From the NCBI GenBank assembly GCA_038143535.1, contig JAYQMD010000001.1, positions 682,001 to 746,000 on the forward strand: 64,000 nt of DNA. The letters are read 5' to 3'. Origin of the DNA: UBA7446 sp038143535. GTDB taxonomy: Bacteria; Bacteroidota; Bacteroidia; Flavobacteriales; Flavobacteriaceae. Positions 16,780 to 27,067 of the stretch are shown here, piece by piece. The first letter of the stretch is position 1. Each line of letters starts with the position of its first letter. A program made the position numbers and the translations under genes. The notes under the pieces were generated by a model. The model had not been told where the DNA came from. It saw nothing but the letters and a program-made list of their open reading frames with translations, and ran no database searches.

Positions 16780-18453
16780 ATGGGACACAATCGCTATTCA
16801 AAAACTGTTACACAAGATTCTAGTCAGCCGGCAGCCCAAGCCATGCTACATGCTATAGGTCTTAATGATGCTGATTTTGATAAGCCTTTTGTAGGAATAG
16901 CAAGCACAGGATACGAGGGAAACCCCTGTAATATGCACCTAAATGATTTGGCCGTTGAAATTAAAAAAGGCACTCAAGAAGTCGATTTGGTAGGACTTAT
17001 TTTTAATACCATTGGCGTTAGCGATGGCATATCAATGGGTACGCCCGGTATGCGTTTTTCATTACCTTCAAGAGATTTAATTGCCGACTCTATGGAAACG
17101 GTTATGGGCGGTATGTCATATGACGGCATGGTGGCCGTAGTTGGGTGTGATAAAAACATGCCCGGCTCTGTTATGGCCATGTTGCGTCTTAACCGTCCAA
17201 GTATAATGGTATATGGTGGCACCATAGCTTCGGGCTGTGTAGCTGAAAAAAAATTAGATATCGTTTCTGCTTTTGAGGCATGGGGTGAAAAAGTATCTGG
17301 AAAGATAGCGGAAGCCGAATACAAAGAAGTGATACAAAACGCCTGTCCCGGTGCAGGTGCGTGTGGCGGAATGTATACGGCCAATACCATGGCTTCGGCC
17401 ATAGAGGTATTAGGGCTTTCGTTGCCTTATAACTCCTCTAACCCTGCAGTAAGTCAAGAAAAAACTCTCGAATGTGAAGCTGCTGGTAAGTCCATGCGCT
17501 TGCTTATCGAAAAGGACATTAAGCCAAAAGACATAGTTACCAAAAAATCACTGGAAAATGCCATACGATTGGTTACTGTTTTGGGTGGCTCGACAAATGC
17601 AGTGTTGCACTTTTTGGCAATAGCCAAGGCAGCAGAGGTTGATTTTACACTGGCTGATTTCCAGCGTATTAGTGACACCACACCCTTCTTGGCAGATCTT
17701 AAGCCAAGCGGTAAATTCTTAATGGAAGATGTGCACCGTGTAGGTGGTGTTCCAGCTGTAATTAAGTATATGCTTGATCACGACATGCTGCATGGTGATT
17801 GCATCTCAGTAACAGGAAAAACACTAGCCGAAAACATGGCAAACGTTCCCTCGTTACAAGAAGGACAAAAGGTGATTCGTCCCTTGGATAATCCCATAAA
17901 AGAAACAGGTCATATTCGCATCTTGTTTGGTAACCTAGCATCAGAAGGTTCTGTTGCCAAAATTACTGGCAAAGAAGGTTTGTCATTCGAAGGTCCAGCC
18001 CGTGTTTATGATGGAGAATTTACTGCTAATGCGGGTATCAAGTCTGGGGAAGTGAATAAAGGCGAGGTTATAGTTATTCGCTATGAGGGTCCAAAAGGCG
18101 GTCCTGGAATGCCAGAAATGCTTAAACCCACTGCCGCCATAATGGGCGCAGGTTTGGGAAAAGATGTGGCACTCATCACAGACGGTCGTTTTTCTGGAGG
18201 CACGCACGGATTTGTTGTAGGACACATCACACCCGAGGCACAATTGGGTGGCACGTTAGGGCTTGTTCAAAACGGGGACATCATCCGGATTGATGCCCAA
18301 TCAAACGAATTGCATGTTAAGCTTAGTGAAGCGGAACTCAATAAGCGTCGTAACGCTTGGGTTGCGCCAGATTTGAAAGTTAGTAAAGGCGTTTTATATA
18401 AATACGCAAGCTTGGTTGCTTCTGCTTCTGAAGGTTGTGTGACAGATGAATAA
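16780..18453 (+). CDS. ilvD: Dihydroxy-acid dehydratase
   Basis: Third step of isoleucine and valine synthesis, dehydrating dihydroxy acids to 2-keto acids; an iron-sulfur enzyme. 557 residues, normal. Cluster cysteines are visible in GNPCNMHL (about residue 50), VVGCDKNMPGS (about 124) and PGAGACGGMYTANTM (about 195); the C-terminal DGRFSGGTHGFVVGH is the second family signature. First gene of a tight operon, six bases before ilvB. Confidence 0.97.
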   Translation: MGHNRYSKTVTQDSSQPAAQAMLHAIGLNDADFDKPFVGIASTGYEGNPCNMHLNDLAVEIKKGTQEVDLVGLIFNTIGVSDGISMGTPGMRFSLPSRDLIADSMETVMGGMSYDGMVAVVGCDKNMPGSVMAMLRLNRPSIMVYGGTIASGCVAEKKLDIVSAFEAWGEKVSGKIAEAEYKEVIQNACPGAGACGGMYTANTMASAIEVLGLSLPYNSSNPAVSQEKTLECEAAGKSMRLLIEKDIKPKDIVTKKSLENAIRLVTVLGGSTNAVLHFLAIAKAAEVDFTLADFQRISDTTPFLADLKPSGKFLMEDVHRVGGVPAVIKYMLDHDMLHGDCISVTGKTLAENMANVPSLQEGQKVIRPLDNPIKETGHIRILFGNLASEGSVAKITGKEGLSFEGPARVYDGEFTANAGIKSGEVNKGEVIVIRYEGPKGGPGMPEMLKPTAAIMGAGLGKDVALITDGRFSGGTHGFVVGHITPEAQLGGTLGLVQNGDIIRIDAQSNELHVKLSEAELNKRRNAWVAPDLKVSKGVLYKYASLVASASEGCVTDE

Positions 18454-18459
18454 CGGAGA

Positions 18460-20154
18460 ATGAAAAAAGAAAACATTTCGGGTTCAGAAGCGCTAATTCA
18501 CTGCTTATTGGCAGAAGGCGTTGACCTTATTTACGGTTACCCAGGTGGTGCCATTATGCCCTTTTATGACGAACTCTATAAGTTTGAAGACAAACTGCAA
18601 CACGTACTCACACGCCACGAGCAGGGTGCAACACATGCCGCACAAGGTTTTGCCCGTGTTTCGGGAAAAGTGGGTGTCTGTGTGGCAACCTCAGGTCCTG
18701 GTGCAACTAACTTGGTGACCGGAATTGCTGATGCCATGATCGATTCAACTCCGATGTTATGCATCACAGGCCAGGTACCTTCGCACCTATTGGGTTCAGA
18801 TGCCTTTCAAGAAACCGATATCATTGGTATTTCAACACCCGTTACTAAATGGAATTACCAAATTACAGACGTAAAAGAAATTCCCGAAATCATGGCCAAG
18901 GCATTTTACATTGCGCGTTCGGGTCGTCCAGGGCCGGTGCTTATTGACATTACTAAGGATGCCCAATTTGCCACTGCTGATTTTGAATACAAGCCTTGTG
19001 TGTCTGTTCGCAGCTACAAGCCAGTTCCAGTTGTGAACCCATCTGAAGTTGAGGCTGCCGCAGCCATAATTTCGAATGCTGAAAAGCCTTTGATTGTTTG
19101 GGGTCAGGGCGTTATCCTCGGAAAAGCAGAAGAAGAATTTAAAGCGTTTGTTGAAAAAGCCAATATACCTGCTGCTTGGACCATACTTGGGGTATCGGCC
19201 TTGCCAACTTCACACCCGTTAAACGTGGGTATGGTAGGCATGCACGGCAACTATGGACCCAATGTACTGACGAACGAATGCGATGTGCTTATTGCCATTG
19301 GAATGCGTTTCGACGACCGAGTAACGGGTAGGTTGGATGGCTATGCCAAGCAGGCTAAGGTTGTCCATCTGGAGATAGACCCTGCTGAGGTAAACAAAAA
19401 CGTTGCCGCAGATGTGGCCGTTCTTGGTGATGTTAAGCAGACCTTACCAATGTTAACCCAAAAAATAACTTCTAAGCCCTACATCGAGTGGTTTGATAAG
19501 TTTACGGCTCACGACAAAATCGAATTTGATACCGTGATCAATAAAGACTTAAACCCAACCAAAGAAGGTTTGAGTATGGCTGAGGTCCTAAAAGAAATTA
19601 ACCGTGCTTCTAACAGCGATGCCGTTGTGGTCTCTGATGTAGGTCAGCACCAAATGATAGCTTGCCGATACGCAACCTTTAACCATTCAAAAAGTAATAT
19701 TACATCAGGTGGTTTAGGTACCATGGGGTTCGCCTTGCCAGCCGCTTTGGGTGCCAAAATGGGTGCTCCTAATAGGGAAGTAGTTGCCATTATTGGCGAT
19801 GGCGGATTTCAAATGACCATTCAAGAACTGGGTACGATTTTCCAAACACAAGCAGCTGTTAAAGTAGTGGTACTCAACAACGATTTTCTTGGTATGGTGC
19901 GTCAATGGCAGCAGTTGTTTTTTGATAAGCGATATGCCTCTACAGAAATGGTCAACCCAGACTTTGTTAAAATCGCTGAAGGCTATTTTATCGATGCCAA
20001 GCGTGTTACCAAAAGAGAAGCATTAGGAAAAGCCGTTGATGAAATGATGGCTTCCGACAAGCCCTATTTCCTTGAAGTATGTGTTGAAAAAGAAGATAAT
20101 GTATTCCCGATGATACCCTCAGGTGCTTCGGTTTCTGAAATAAGATTGTCATAA
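18460..20154 (+). CDS. ilvB: Acetolactate synthase, large catalytic subunit
   Basis: ThDP-dependent acetohydroxyacid synthase. 564 residues. The catalytic glutamate lies in RHEQGATHAAQGFAR (about 48-62); the ThDP/Mg motif is GDGGFQMTIQELGTIF (about 447-462). The central FAD-binding domain retains HGNYGPNVLTNECDV. It lies between ilvD and the regulatory subunit ilvN, whose ATG follows the stop by one base, as expected for co-ordinated subunit synthesis. Confidence 0.97.
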   Translation: MKKENISGSEALIHCLLAEGVDLIYGYPGGAIMPFYDELYKFEDKLQHVLTRHEQGATHAAQGFARVSGKVGVCVATSGPGATNLVTGIADAMIDSTPMLCITGQVPSHLLGSDAFQETDIIGISTPVTKWNYQITDVKEIPEIMAKAFYIARSGRPGPVLIDITKDAQFATADFEYKPCVSVRSYKPVPVVNPSEVEAAAAIISNAEKPLIVWGQGVILGKAEEEFKAFVEKANIPAAWTILGVSALPTSHPLNVGMVGMHGNYGPNVLTNECDVLIAIGMRFDDRVTGRLDGYAKQAKVVHLEIDPAEVNKNVAADVAVLGDVKQTLPMLTQKITSKPYIEWFDKFTAHDKIEFDTVINKDLNPTKEGLSMAEVLKEINRASNSDAVVVSDVGQHQMIACRYATFNHSKSNITSGGLGTMGFALPAALGAKMGAPNREVVAIIGDGGFQMTIQELGTIFQTQAAVKVVVLNNDFLGMVRQWQQLFFDKRYASTEMVNPDFVKIAEGYFIDAKRVTKREALGKAVDEMMASDKPYFLEVCVEKEDNVFPMIPSGASVSEIRLS

Positions 20155-20155
20155 T

Positions 20156-20677
20156 ATGGAAACAAATTACACCATATCAATTTATACGGAAAACAGCGTT
20201 GGGCTACTCAACCGTGTTTCGGCTATTTTTCAACGCCGTCATATCAATATTGTCAGCATCACTTCTTCCGCTTCAGAGATAGACGATGTATCACGCTTTG
20301 TTATCGTGGTAAGCATGACAGAAGAAGCGGTAAAGAAAGTTGTGGGTCAAATTGAAAAGCAAGTTGAGGTAATAAAAGCGTTTTACCATACCGACGAAGA
20401 AACTATTTTTCAAGAATCCGCACTCTATAAGGTGGCTTCAAAATCGCTTTTTGAGGAACGACATATTCAAAATATCATCAAGGAAAGTCACGCTAATATA
20501 GTGACGGTAAACACCGCATTTTTTGTGATTGAAAAAACAGGATTTCGACACGAAACAGAGCAACTTTACCACGATTTGGCACCCTATGGGTTATTGCAAT
20601 TTGTGCGCTCTGGCCGCATTTCGGTGACCAAATCCCCTATGAACATTAAAGCATTATTAAACAAACTAAACGATTAA
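20156..20677 (+). CDS. ilvN: Acetolactate synthase, small regulatory subunit
   Basis: 173 residues. An N-terminal ACT domain (about 4-75), beginning NYTISIYTENSVGLLNRVSAIFQRRHIN, is followed by the C-terminal AHAS small-subunit domain. It activates IlvB and confers feedback inhibition by branched-chain amino acids in characterised homologues. It is immediately downstream of ilvB and nine bases before ilvC. Confidence 0.95.
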   Translation: METNYTISIYTENSVGLLNRVSAIFQRRHINIVSITSSASEIDDVSRFVIVVSMTEEAVKKVVGQIEKQVEVIKAFYHTDEETIFQESALYKVASKSLFEERHIQNIIKESHANIVTVNTAFFVIEKTGFRHETEQLYHDLAPYGLLQFVRSGRISVTKSPMNIKALLNKLND

Positions 20678-20686
20678 AAAAAAGAG

Positions 20687-22159
20687 ATGAGTAACTATTT
20701 CAACACTTTACCACTAAGAGATCAACTACACCAATTGGCACAGTGCCGTTTTATGGATGCAGTTGAATTTACCGACGGTATTTCAGCCCTCAAAGACAAG
20801 AAGATTGTAATTATAGGCTGTGGTGCTCAAGGGCTAAACCAAGGATTAAACATGCGTGATTCTGGTCTTCATGTTTCCTATGCTTTGCGTAGTGGTGCTA
20901 TCGAGCAAAAGCGCGCTTCTTATCAAAATGCAACGTCTAACAACTTTGATGTCGGTTCTTATGATGAAATGATTCCAACGGCAGATTTGGTTATCAACCT
21001 TACGCCAGATAAAAACCACACATCTGTTGTGGAGGCTGTTATGCCCTTAATGAAAAAAGGCGCTACATTTTCTTATTCTCACGGATTTAATATTGTTGAG
21101 GAAGGAACAAAATTTAGAGATGATCTAACGGTAATTATGGTTGCGCCAAAGAGTCCAGGTTCCGAAGTACGCGAAGAATACCTTCGTGGATTTGGTGTGC
21201 CAACGCTTATTGCTGTTCACTCCGATAACGACCCGCAAGGGAAAGGTTGGGAACAAGCCAAAGCCTATTGTGTAGGTACTGGTGGTGACCGTGCAGGTGT
21301 ACTGCAATCTTCATTTGTCGCAGAGGTAAAATCAGATTTGATGGGCGAACAAACTATTTTATGTGGTGTGTTGCAAACAGGGTCTATTTTGTGTTTTGAT
21401 AAAATGGTAGCTGAAGGAATTGATGCCGCCTATGCTTCCAAATTGATTCAGTACGGATGGGAAACCATTACAGAGGCATTAAAACACGGTGGTGTTACCA
21501 ACATGATGGATCGTTTGTCTAACCCTGCAAAAATCAAAGCTTTTGAACTTTCAGAAGCGCTTAAAGAAATCATGACACCATTGTTCCAAAAGCATATGGA
21601 TGATATCATGTCTGGTCACTTTTCTTCAACCATGATGGAAGACTGGGTTAACGGTGATAAAAACTTACTCGAGTGGCGTGCAGCTACGGCTGAAACAGCT
21701 TTTGAAAAAACAGCACCTACTACAGACGCGATTGATGAGCAAACATTCTTCGATCACGGCACCTTGATGGTAGCTTTTGTACGCGCTGGCGTGGAATTGG
21801 CATTTGATACTATGGTAGCTGCAGGAATTAAGGACGCTTCTGCTTATTATGAGTCACTACACGAAACTCCGTTAATCGCCAACACCATTGCACGTAAAAA
21901 ATTATACGAAATGAACCGAGTGATATCTGATACGGCAGAATACGGATGTTATTTATTCGACCATGCATGTAAGCCTTTATTGACTTCATTTATGGAAGGT
22001 ATTGATACGTCTGTTATTGGTACAGCTTTCTCGCCAGACACCAATGGTGTTGACAACAAAAAGTTGATTGCCGTCAACGATGCCATTAGAAATCATCCCG
22101 TAGAAAAAATTGGAAAGACACTTCGCGCGTCCATGACGGCCATGAAACGCATCGTGTAG
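20687..22159 (+). CDS. ilvC: Ketol-acid reductoisomerase, class II
   Basis: NADPH- and Mg-dependent isomeroreductase of acetolactate and acetohydroxybutyrate. 490 residues, the long (class II, enteric-like) form with a duplicated C-terminal knotted domain; class I enzymes are about 330. The Rossmann motif IIGCGAQGLNQGLNMRDSG lies near residue 45. The stop codon TAG shares its G with the GTG start of ilvA. Confidence 0.96.
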   Translation: MSNYFNTLPLRDQLHQLAQCRFMDAVEFTDGISALKDKKIVIIGCGAQGLNQGLNMRDSGLHVSYALRSGAIEQKRASYQNATSNNFDVGSYDEMIPTADLVINLTPDKNHTSVVEAVMPLMKKGATFSYSHGFNIVEEGTKFRDDLTVIMVAPKSPGSEVREEYLRGFGVPTLIAVHSDNDPQGKGWEQAKAYCVGTGGDRAGVLQSSFVAEVKSDLMGEQTILCGVLQTGSILCFDKMVAEGIDAAYASKLIQYGWETITEALKHGGVTNMMDRLSNPAKIKAFELSEALKEIMTPLFQKHMDDIMSGHFSSTMMEDWVNGDKNLLEWRAATAETAFEKTAPTTDAIDEQTFFDHGTLMVAFVRAGVELAFDTMVAAGIKDASAYYESLHETPLIANTIARKKLYEMNRVISDTAEYGCYLFDHACKPLLTSFMEGIDTSVIGTAFSPDTNGVDNKKLIAVNDAIRNHPVEKIGKTLRASMTAMKRIV

Positions 22160-23409
22160 TGAGACCATTATTAGATTTATCGACCATTGAGGCTGCGGCC
22201 AAAAGGGTAGGGCAGGCTGCTGTTCCAACACCTTTGGAGCACAACAAACGGTTAAGTGACTTGTATGATGCCACTATTTTGGTAAAGCGTGAGGACTTAC
22301 AGCCCGTAAGGTCTTTTAAGATCCGAGGGGCGTATAATAAGATTTCGCTTTTAGATAAAGCAGCACGTGAAAAAGGTGTTGTTTGCTCAAGTGCAGGTAA
22401 TCATGCCCAAGGCGTTGCATATGCCTGTGGCCATCACAATATTCATGGTACTATTTTTATGCCTTCGCCTACACCCCAACAAAAGGTTTCGCAAGTTGCC
22501 ATGTTTGGTGGAGATAAGGTGACCATTAAATTGGTTGGGGATACCTATGACGATTGTTATGAGGCGGCCAAAGAATATGTTACTGAAACAGGAAAAATAT
22601 TTATACACCCCTTCGACGATCCTGATGTTATCGCAGGTCAGGCGACCATGGCATTGGAAATTATTGCGCAGGCAACGGAGCCCATAGATTATATAATAGT
22701 GCCCATTGGCGGTGGCGGATTGATATCTGGTATCATCAGTGTTTTTAAGCAAAAATCACCTCAAACCAAATTTATAGGTATTGAACCAAAAGGCGCGCCC
22801 AGCATGTACGAGTCTTTACAGCAAAAAAAGCGTATTCGACTCGACAGTATTGATGTTTTTGTAGATGGTGCCGCTGTTAAAACCATTGGTGAATACGGCT
22901 TTGATTATTGCACTCAGTATTTAGAAAATTTGCTTTTGGTTGACGAAGGAGAAATTTGTCAAAACATATTGAATATGTACACTTATGATGCTGTTGTGGT
23001 TGAGCCAGCAGGCGCCATGTCGGTATCAGCACTATCTCAGTTGTCGGCAGAGATTAAGGGGAAAAATGTAGTTTGTTTGGTGTGTGGTGGTAATAATGAT
23101 ATAACGCGCATGGCAGAAATCAAAGAACGCGCCTTGCTTTTCAATAAGCTGAAGCATTACTTTATTGTGCGCTTTCCACAACGTGCAGGTGCACTTAAGG
23201 AGTTTGTTCAAGATATTTTAGGTCCAACAGACGACATCACCTTTTTTGAATACTCCAAAAAAAGCACCCGCTCACAAGGCCCGGCCGTGGTGGGAATTCA
23301 GATAAAATCAGTAGATGACTTTAAGCCATTATTAAATCGAATGAAAGAAAAAGGTTTTTTTGGTGATTATTTAAATAATAAGCCCGATTTATTTCAATTT
23401 TTGATTTAG
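22159..23409 (+). CDS. ilvA: Threonine ammonia-lyase (threonine deaminase)
   Basis: PLP enzyme converting threonine to 2-oxobutanoate, the entry to isoleucine. 416 residues. The PLP lysine is K54 in RSFKIRGAYNK; the phosphate loop is IGGGGLISG near residue 190. The C-terminus has a single ACT-like domain (about 330-416), the shorter architecture compared with the ~510-residue E. coli enzyme. The start is GTG, overlapping the ilvC stop by one base. Its position in the ilv operon supports biosynthetic rather than catabolic use. Confidence 0.95.
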   Translation: MRPLLDLSTIEAAAKRVGQAAVPTPLEHNKRLSDLYDATILVKREDLQPVRSFKIRGAYNKISLLDKAAREKGVVCSSAGNHAQGVAYACGHHNIHGTIFMPSPTPQQKVSQVAMFGGDKVTIKLVGDTYDDCYEAAKEYVTETGKIFIHPFDDPDVIAGQATMALEIIAQATEPIDYIIVPIGGGGLISGIISVFKQKSPQTKFIGIEPKGAPSMYESLQQKKRIRLDSIDVFVDGAAVKTIGEYGFDYCTQYLENLLLVDEGEICQNILNMYTYDAVVVEPAGAMSVSALSQLSAEIKGKNVVCLVCGGNNDITRMAEIKERALLFNKLKHYFIVRFPQRAGALKEFVQDILGPTDDITFFEYSKKSTRSQGPAVVGIQIKSVDDFKPLLNRMKEKGFFGDYLNNKPDLFQFLI

Positions 23410-23414
23410 TTTTG
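23407..23414 (+). promoter_or_regulatory. -7 promoter box for gapN
   Basis: TAGTTTTG, an exact TAnnTTTG match whose first three bases are the ilvA stop codon; 21 bases upstream of the gapN ATG. It suggests gapN can be transcribed separately from the ilv operon. Confidence 0.5.
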
Positions 23415-23435
23415 CAGTGCTATGACAGAAAAATT

Positions 23436-25018
23436 ATGAATATACCAGCTCAATTTGCTATTGATGCCCCCTTCCATCACAACAGTTTTTTAATCAACGG
23501 AGAAATCACCCTTTGGGACGGTCCAAAAGCGGATGTTTATTCTTCTATTCACACTCCGAATGGCGATGGTGCCCATGCGCCAACGCATTTGGGTTCTGTT
23601 CCGGACATGGATGAGGCGCATGCGCTAAAAGCACTTGAAGCTGCTTCAAATGCCTTTGACAAAGGAAAAGGAGCGTGGCCAACCATGAAAGTAGCAGACC
23701 GTATTGCTTGTATGGAGCGTTTTGTTACGCTTATGAAGCAACAACGCGATAAGGTGGTAAAGCTATTGATGTGGGAGATTGGCAAAAACCTCCTAGACTC
23801 CGAAAAGGAATTTGATCGTACGGTAGACTATATCGTAGACACTATTAATGAATACAAAGACATAGACCGCGACAGTGCTAAGTTCCACAATCACGGTGGC
23901 GTTTTTGCACACATTCGTCGTGGACCCATTGGTGTTGTATTGTGCCTTGGCCCATACAACTACCCATTGAACGAAACTTTTGCGCTGCTTATCCCTGCTG
24001 TTATCATGGGGAACACTGCTATTTTTAAGCCTGCTAAGCATGGCGTTTTGCTAATTGCACCCTTGTTAAAGGCGTTTAAAGAAAGTTTTCCACCTGGAGT
24101 AGTGAATATCGTATTTGGTCGTGGAAGAACCATAGCCACACCCATTATGAAAACGGGGCAAATAGATGTGCTTGCACTTATTGGGCACAGTTCTTCTGCC
24201 ATGTCATTGCAAGATTTACACCCCAAGAAAAGTAGGTTGCGATTGGTTTTAGGACTGGAAGCAAAAAATCCAGCGATTATTTTGCCAGATGCAGACTTGG
24301 AAAAAACAGTCCAAGAATGTGTGGCCGGCACCTTATCTTTTAACGGTCAGCGCTGTACAGCCTTAAAGGTTTTGTATGTACATGAATCTATTAAAGAAGC
24401 TTTCTTGTCCAAATTTGTTGCAGCTGTTGATGCGCTAAAACTAGGTATGCCGTGGGACAACACACTGCTTACACCATTGCCAGAGCCCAACAAGCCCGCT
24501 TATATTCAAGAATTGATAGACGATGCCACAGAAAAAGGTGCTAAGGTGCTTAATTCTAGGGGTGGTGCGCGTACAGAAAACTTTATTTTCCCAGCAGTTC
24601 TCTATCCTGTATCGCATGACATGCGCGTATATGTAGAAGAGCAATTCGGACCCGTAATCCCAGTGATGTCATTTACAGACATTGATACACCTCTAGACGA
24701 CATGGCTGCTTCTTCTTACGGACAGCAAGTGAGTTTGTTTGGTAAGGACGTAGATAAACTCGGACCGCTAATTGATACTTTGGCCAACCTTGTGTGTCGT
24801 GTGAACCTCAATAGCTCATGCCAAAGAGGACCAGATGTGTACCCCTTCACCGGACGAAAAGATTCTGCTGTGATACACTAAGTGTGCGGGATGCATTGCG
24901 TTCTTTCTCCATCAGGACTTTTGTGGCTACCAAAGACACAGAAAGCAATAAGGAAATTTTAAGGGAATTGTTAGATACGCATAAATCTAACTTTATCTCT
25001 ACGGACTATATGTTGTAA
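23436..25018 (+). pseudogene. gapN: NADP-dependent glyceraldehyde-3-phosphate dehydrogenase (GapN type), frameshifted near 3' end
   Basis: Non-phosphorylating GAPDH of the aldehyde dehydrogenase superfamily; makes 3-phosphoglycerate and NADPH. ATG at 23436 (MNIPAQFAIDAP). The catalytic cysteine is in FNGQRCTALK, with ELGGK-equivalent LGLEAKNPAI. The first frame runs to a stop at 24879-24881, just after FTGRKDSAV. The conserved ending (DTLSVRDALRSFSIRT to SNFISTDYML) continues in the +2 frame to 25018. Restoring one base after 24872 (GTG-GAT-ACA) rejoins them to about 527 residues, the usual size. A sequencing error or a very recent mutation is possible; all catalytic residues precede the break. 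Confidence 0.88.
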
Positions 25019-26137
25019 TTAGTTGTTTAACATTACGGGCATGACCAGCATTGTGACTTGTTCGCCTTCATCTAATCCATCAACAGGTTTAATGATACCG
25101 GCTCTATTGGGCAGGGAGAGTTCTAATTGAATTTCATCTGAACTTAGGTTGCTCAACATTTCGGTTAGAAAACGTGCGTTAAAGCCTATTTGCATATCAT
25201 TGCCTTGGAAAGAACAGGTTAGGCGTTCTTCGGCTTTGTTGCTGAAGTCAATGTCTTCAGCAGAAATATGAAGCTCTGCACCAGCAATGCGCAAACGTAT
25301 TTGATGTGTTGTTTTGTTTGAGAAGATGCTTACCCTTTTAACGGTGTTCAAAAGCTGTACGCGATTGATGCTCATCACATTGGGGTTTTCCTTGGGGACA
25401 ACCGCTTCGTAATTTGGGTATTTTCCATCGATTAGCCTGCATATCACTACGGTGTCCTCAAAAGAAAACTGAACATTGCTACTGTTGTAATGAACTGTCA
25501 CTTCCTCCTCGCTTCCAACAAGCACTGATCTGAGCAAGTTCAACGGTTTTTTGGGCATGATAAACTCTGCTGTTTCAGGGGCAACCACATCTGTTCTTTC
25601 ATACTTCACCAATTTGTGCGCATCTGTGGCAACAAAGGTCATACCACTAGAAGAAAGCTGGAAAAATACACCACTCATAACGGGACGCAAGTCGTCATTT
25701 CCACTGGCAAAAATGGTGTTGTTGATGGCTGTTGCTAGGGTGTCGCCTTGTATGCTCAGACTTGAAGCGTCCACAACTTTAGCGGCTTGTGGGTATTCTT
25801 CAGCATTGGCATAGGCAAGGGCATATTTTCCTTGTTCAGAGCTGATTTCAAGTGTATTGTTGTCTGCTTGTGAAAACGTTAAGGGTTGTTCTGGAAATGT
25901 TTTTACGGTATCCAGCAGCAGTCTTGCGGGAACAGCTATTTTTCCCTCGCTATTAGCTTCTACTTGTATCCTAGCGCTGATAGTAGTTTCAAGGTCAGTT
26001 GCCGTAATTTTAAGTTGTTGGGGTGCCAATTCAAACAGCACATGATCCAAGATAGGGAGTGTATTACTTGTGTTTAAAACACCGCTAAGGGTTTGGAGTT
26101 GGCGTTGCAGATGTGTACTTGATACAATGAAGTTCAT
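25019..26137 (-). CDS. dnaN: DNA polymerase III beta sliding clamp
   Basis: Ring-shaped processivity clamp. 372 residues, normal, with three repeated clamp domains of about 120 residues each. It begins MNFIVSSTHLQRQLQTLSGVL and includes the conserved LRPVMSGVFF segment and the C-terminal VMPVMLNN close to the usual MPMR ending. It lies convergent to gapN with no spacer. A -7 box is found 19 bases before the ATG. It is not next to dnaA, which is common in this phylum. Confidence 0.97.
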   Translation of the reverse strand: MNFIVSSTHLQRQLQTLSGVLNTSNTLPILDHVLFELAPQQLKITATDLETTISARIQVEANSEGKIAVPARLLLDTVKTFPEQPLTFSQADNNTLEISSEQGKYALAYANAEEYPQAAKVVDASSLSIQGDTLATAINNTIFASGNDDLRPVMSGVFFQLSSSGMTFVATDAHKLVKYERTDVVAPETAEFIMPKKPLNLLRSVLVGSEEEVTVHYNSSNVQFSFEDTVVICRLIDGKYPNYEAVVPKENPNVMSINRVQLLNTVKRVSIFSNKTTHQIRLRIAGAELHISAEDIDFSNKAEERLTCSFQGNDMQIGFNARFLTEMLSNLSSDEIQLELSLPNRAGIIKPVDGLDEGEQVTMLVMPVMLNN

Positions 26138-26156
26138 GAGATGTAGTGTTTACTTA

Positions 26157-26164
26157 CAAATATA
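26157..26164 (-). promoter_or_regulatory. -7 promoter box for dnaN
   Basis: The minus strand reads TATATTTG (exact TAnnTTTG), 19 bases before the dnaN ATG. Confidence 0.55.
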
Positions 26165-26203
26165 TTGTTTACGCAGGTTTTCCTAAAACAAATTTATTAA
26201 CAG

Positions 26204-27028
26204 CTAGGCATCATTTATGAATGCAACACGTATGGGGTCAAGGTATGAAAGGCCAAAAAGCGTGCTTGCACCACCCCCATATTTCGGACTTCCCTTAAAC
26301 ACAGCAAGCTCCAGGTGCCCTTGCGCATTGAAAAGCGCCAGTTTTTTACCTACTTCCTCTCGTTGTGCTTTAGGTCTGTCGTAGCGAATGGCCTCGTGGT
26401 AATCGTTAAAGACTTCTTCAAAGTTGTGGTTTCGCGCATGGATGATAAACGGACGATTTCTTCCAACCTTTTGAAACAGCTGCTTGGTAATGTTGGTAAC
26501 TATATTCCCAAACCTGTCGATATGCAACACATGCCCCTGTATTTCGTTGCCCTGTGGGTGTACGGATGGAATGTGCTGTGTGAGTTGCTTGAGCGTGCTA
26601 ATGGGTGTGCCTATTACGCTAAGGGCACCACCGCGATGGATATGGGCTATGGCCTCTACGCCACGCGCTTGGTTGGTAGTGGCAGCCGTGTTAAGCACAA
26701 CAGCTTTTGTGGGTTTTAGTTCGGGTTCTAATAAAGACAAGAAGCCATTGTCTGCACAAACAAAAAAATGATCGTTTAGTTCGGCTACTATTAACGCTTG
26801 CTCGGGGGTTTGGTTGAAATTTATGCCTACAAAGTGAATGCTGCCTTGTGGAAAACTACGGTAAACAGAACCCAATACATAGGCGGCTTGAATAATATGG
26901 AAGGGATCAATAAGATGGGATATGTCTACAATTTCTGGTGCCTCCAACTGGTTGTAAAGTTGTGCTTTTAGGGCTGATACATATGCATCTTGAAGACCAA
27001 AATCGGTAGTTAGCGTAATCAGTGGCAT
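26204..27028 (-). CDS. SAM hydroxide adenosyltransferase family protein (DUF62)
   Basis: 274 residues. Homologues hydrolyse S-adenosylmethionine to adenosine and methionine; the fold is shared with fluorinase and chlorinase. The N-terminal ITLTTDFGLQDAYV carries the conserved aspartates, and the C-terminal domain includes DRFGNIVTNI. Halogenases are a small branch of this family, so hydroxide use is the default expectation. It is a single gene between dnaN and the divergent phoH. No exact -7 box was found upstream. Confidence 0.88.
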   Translation of the reverse strand: MPLITLTTDFGLQDAYVSALKAQLYNQLEAPEIVDISHLIDPFHIIQAAYVLGSVYRSFPQGSIHFVGINFNQTPEQALIVAELNDHFFVCADNGFLSLLEPELKPTKAVVLNTAATTNQARGVEAIAHIHRGGALSVIGTPISTLKQLTQHIPSVHPQGNEIQGHVLHIDRFGNIVTNITKQLFQKVGRNRPFIIHARNHNFEEVFNDYHEAIRYDRPKAQREEVGKKLALFNAQGHLELAVFKGSPKYGGGASTLFGLSYLDPIRVAFINDA

Positions 27029-27067
27029 TTTAATAACCTTATCTTAATTTAGCAATCTAAAATTTCT

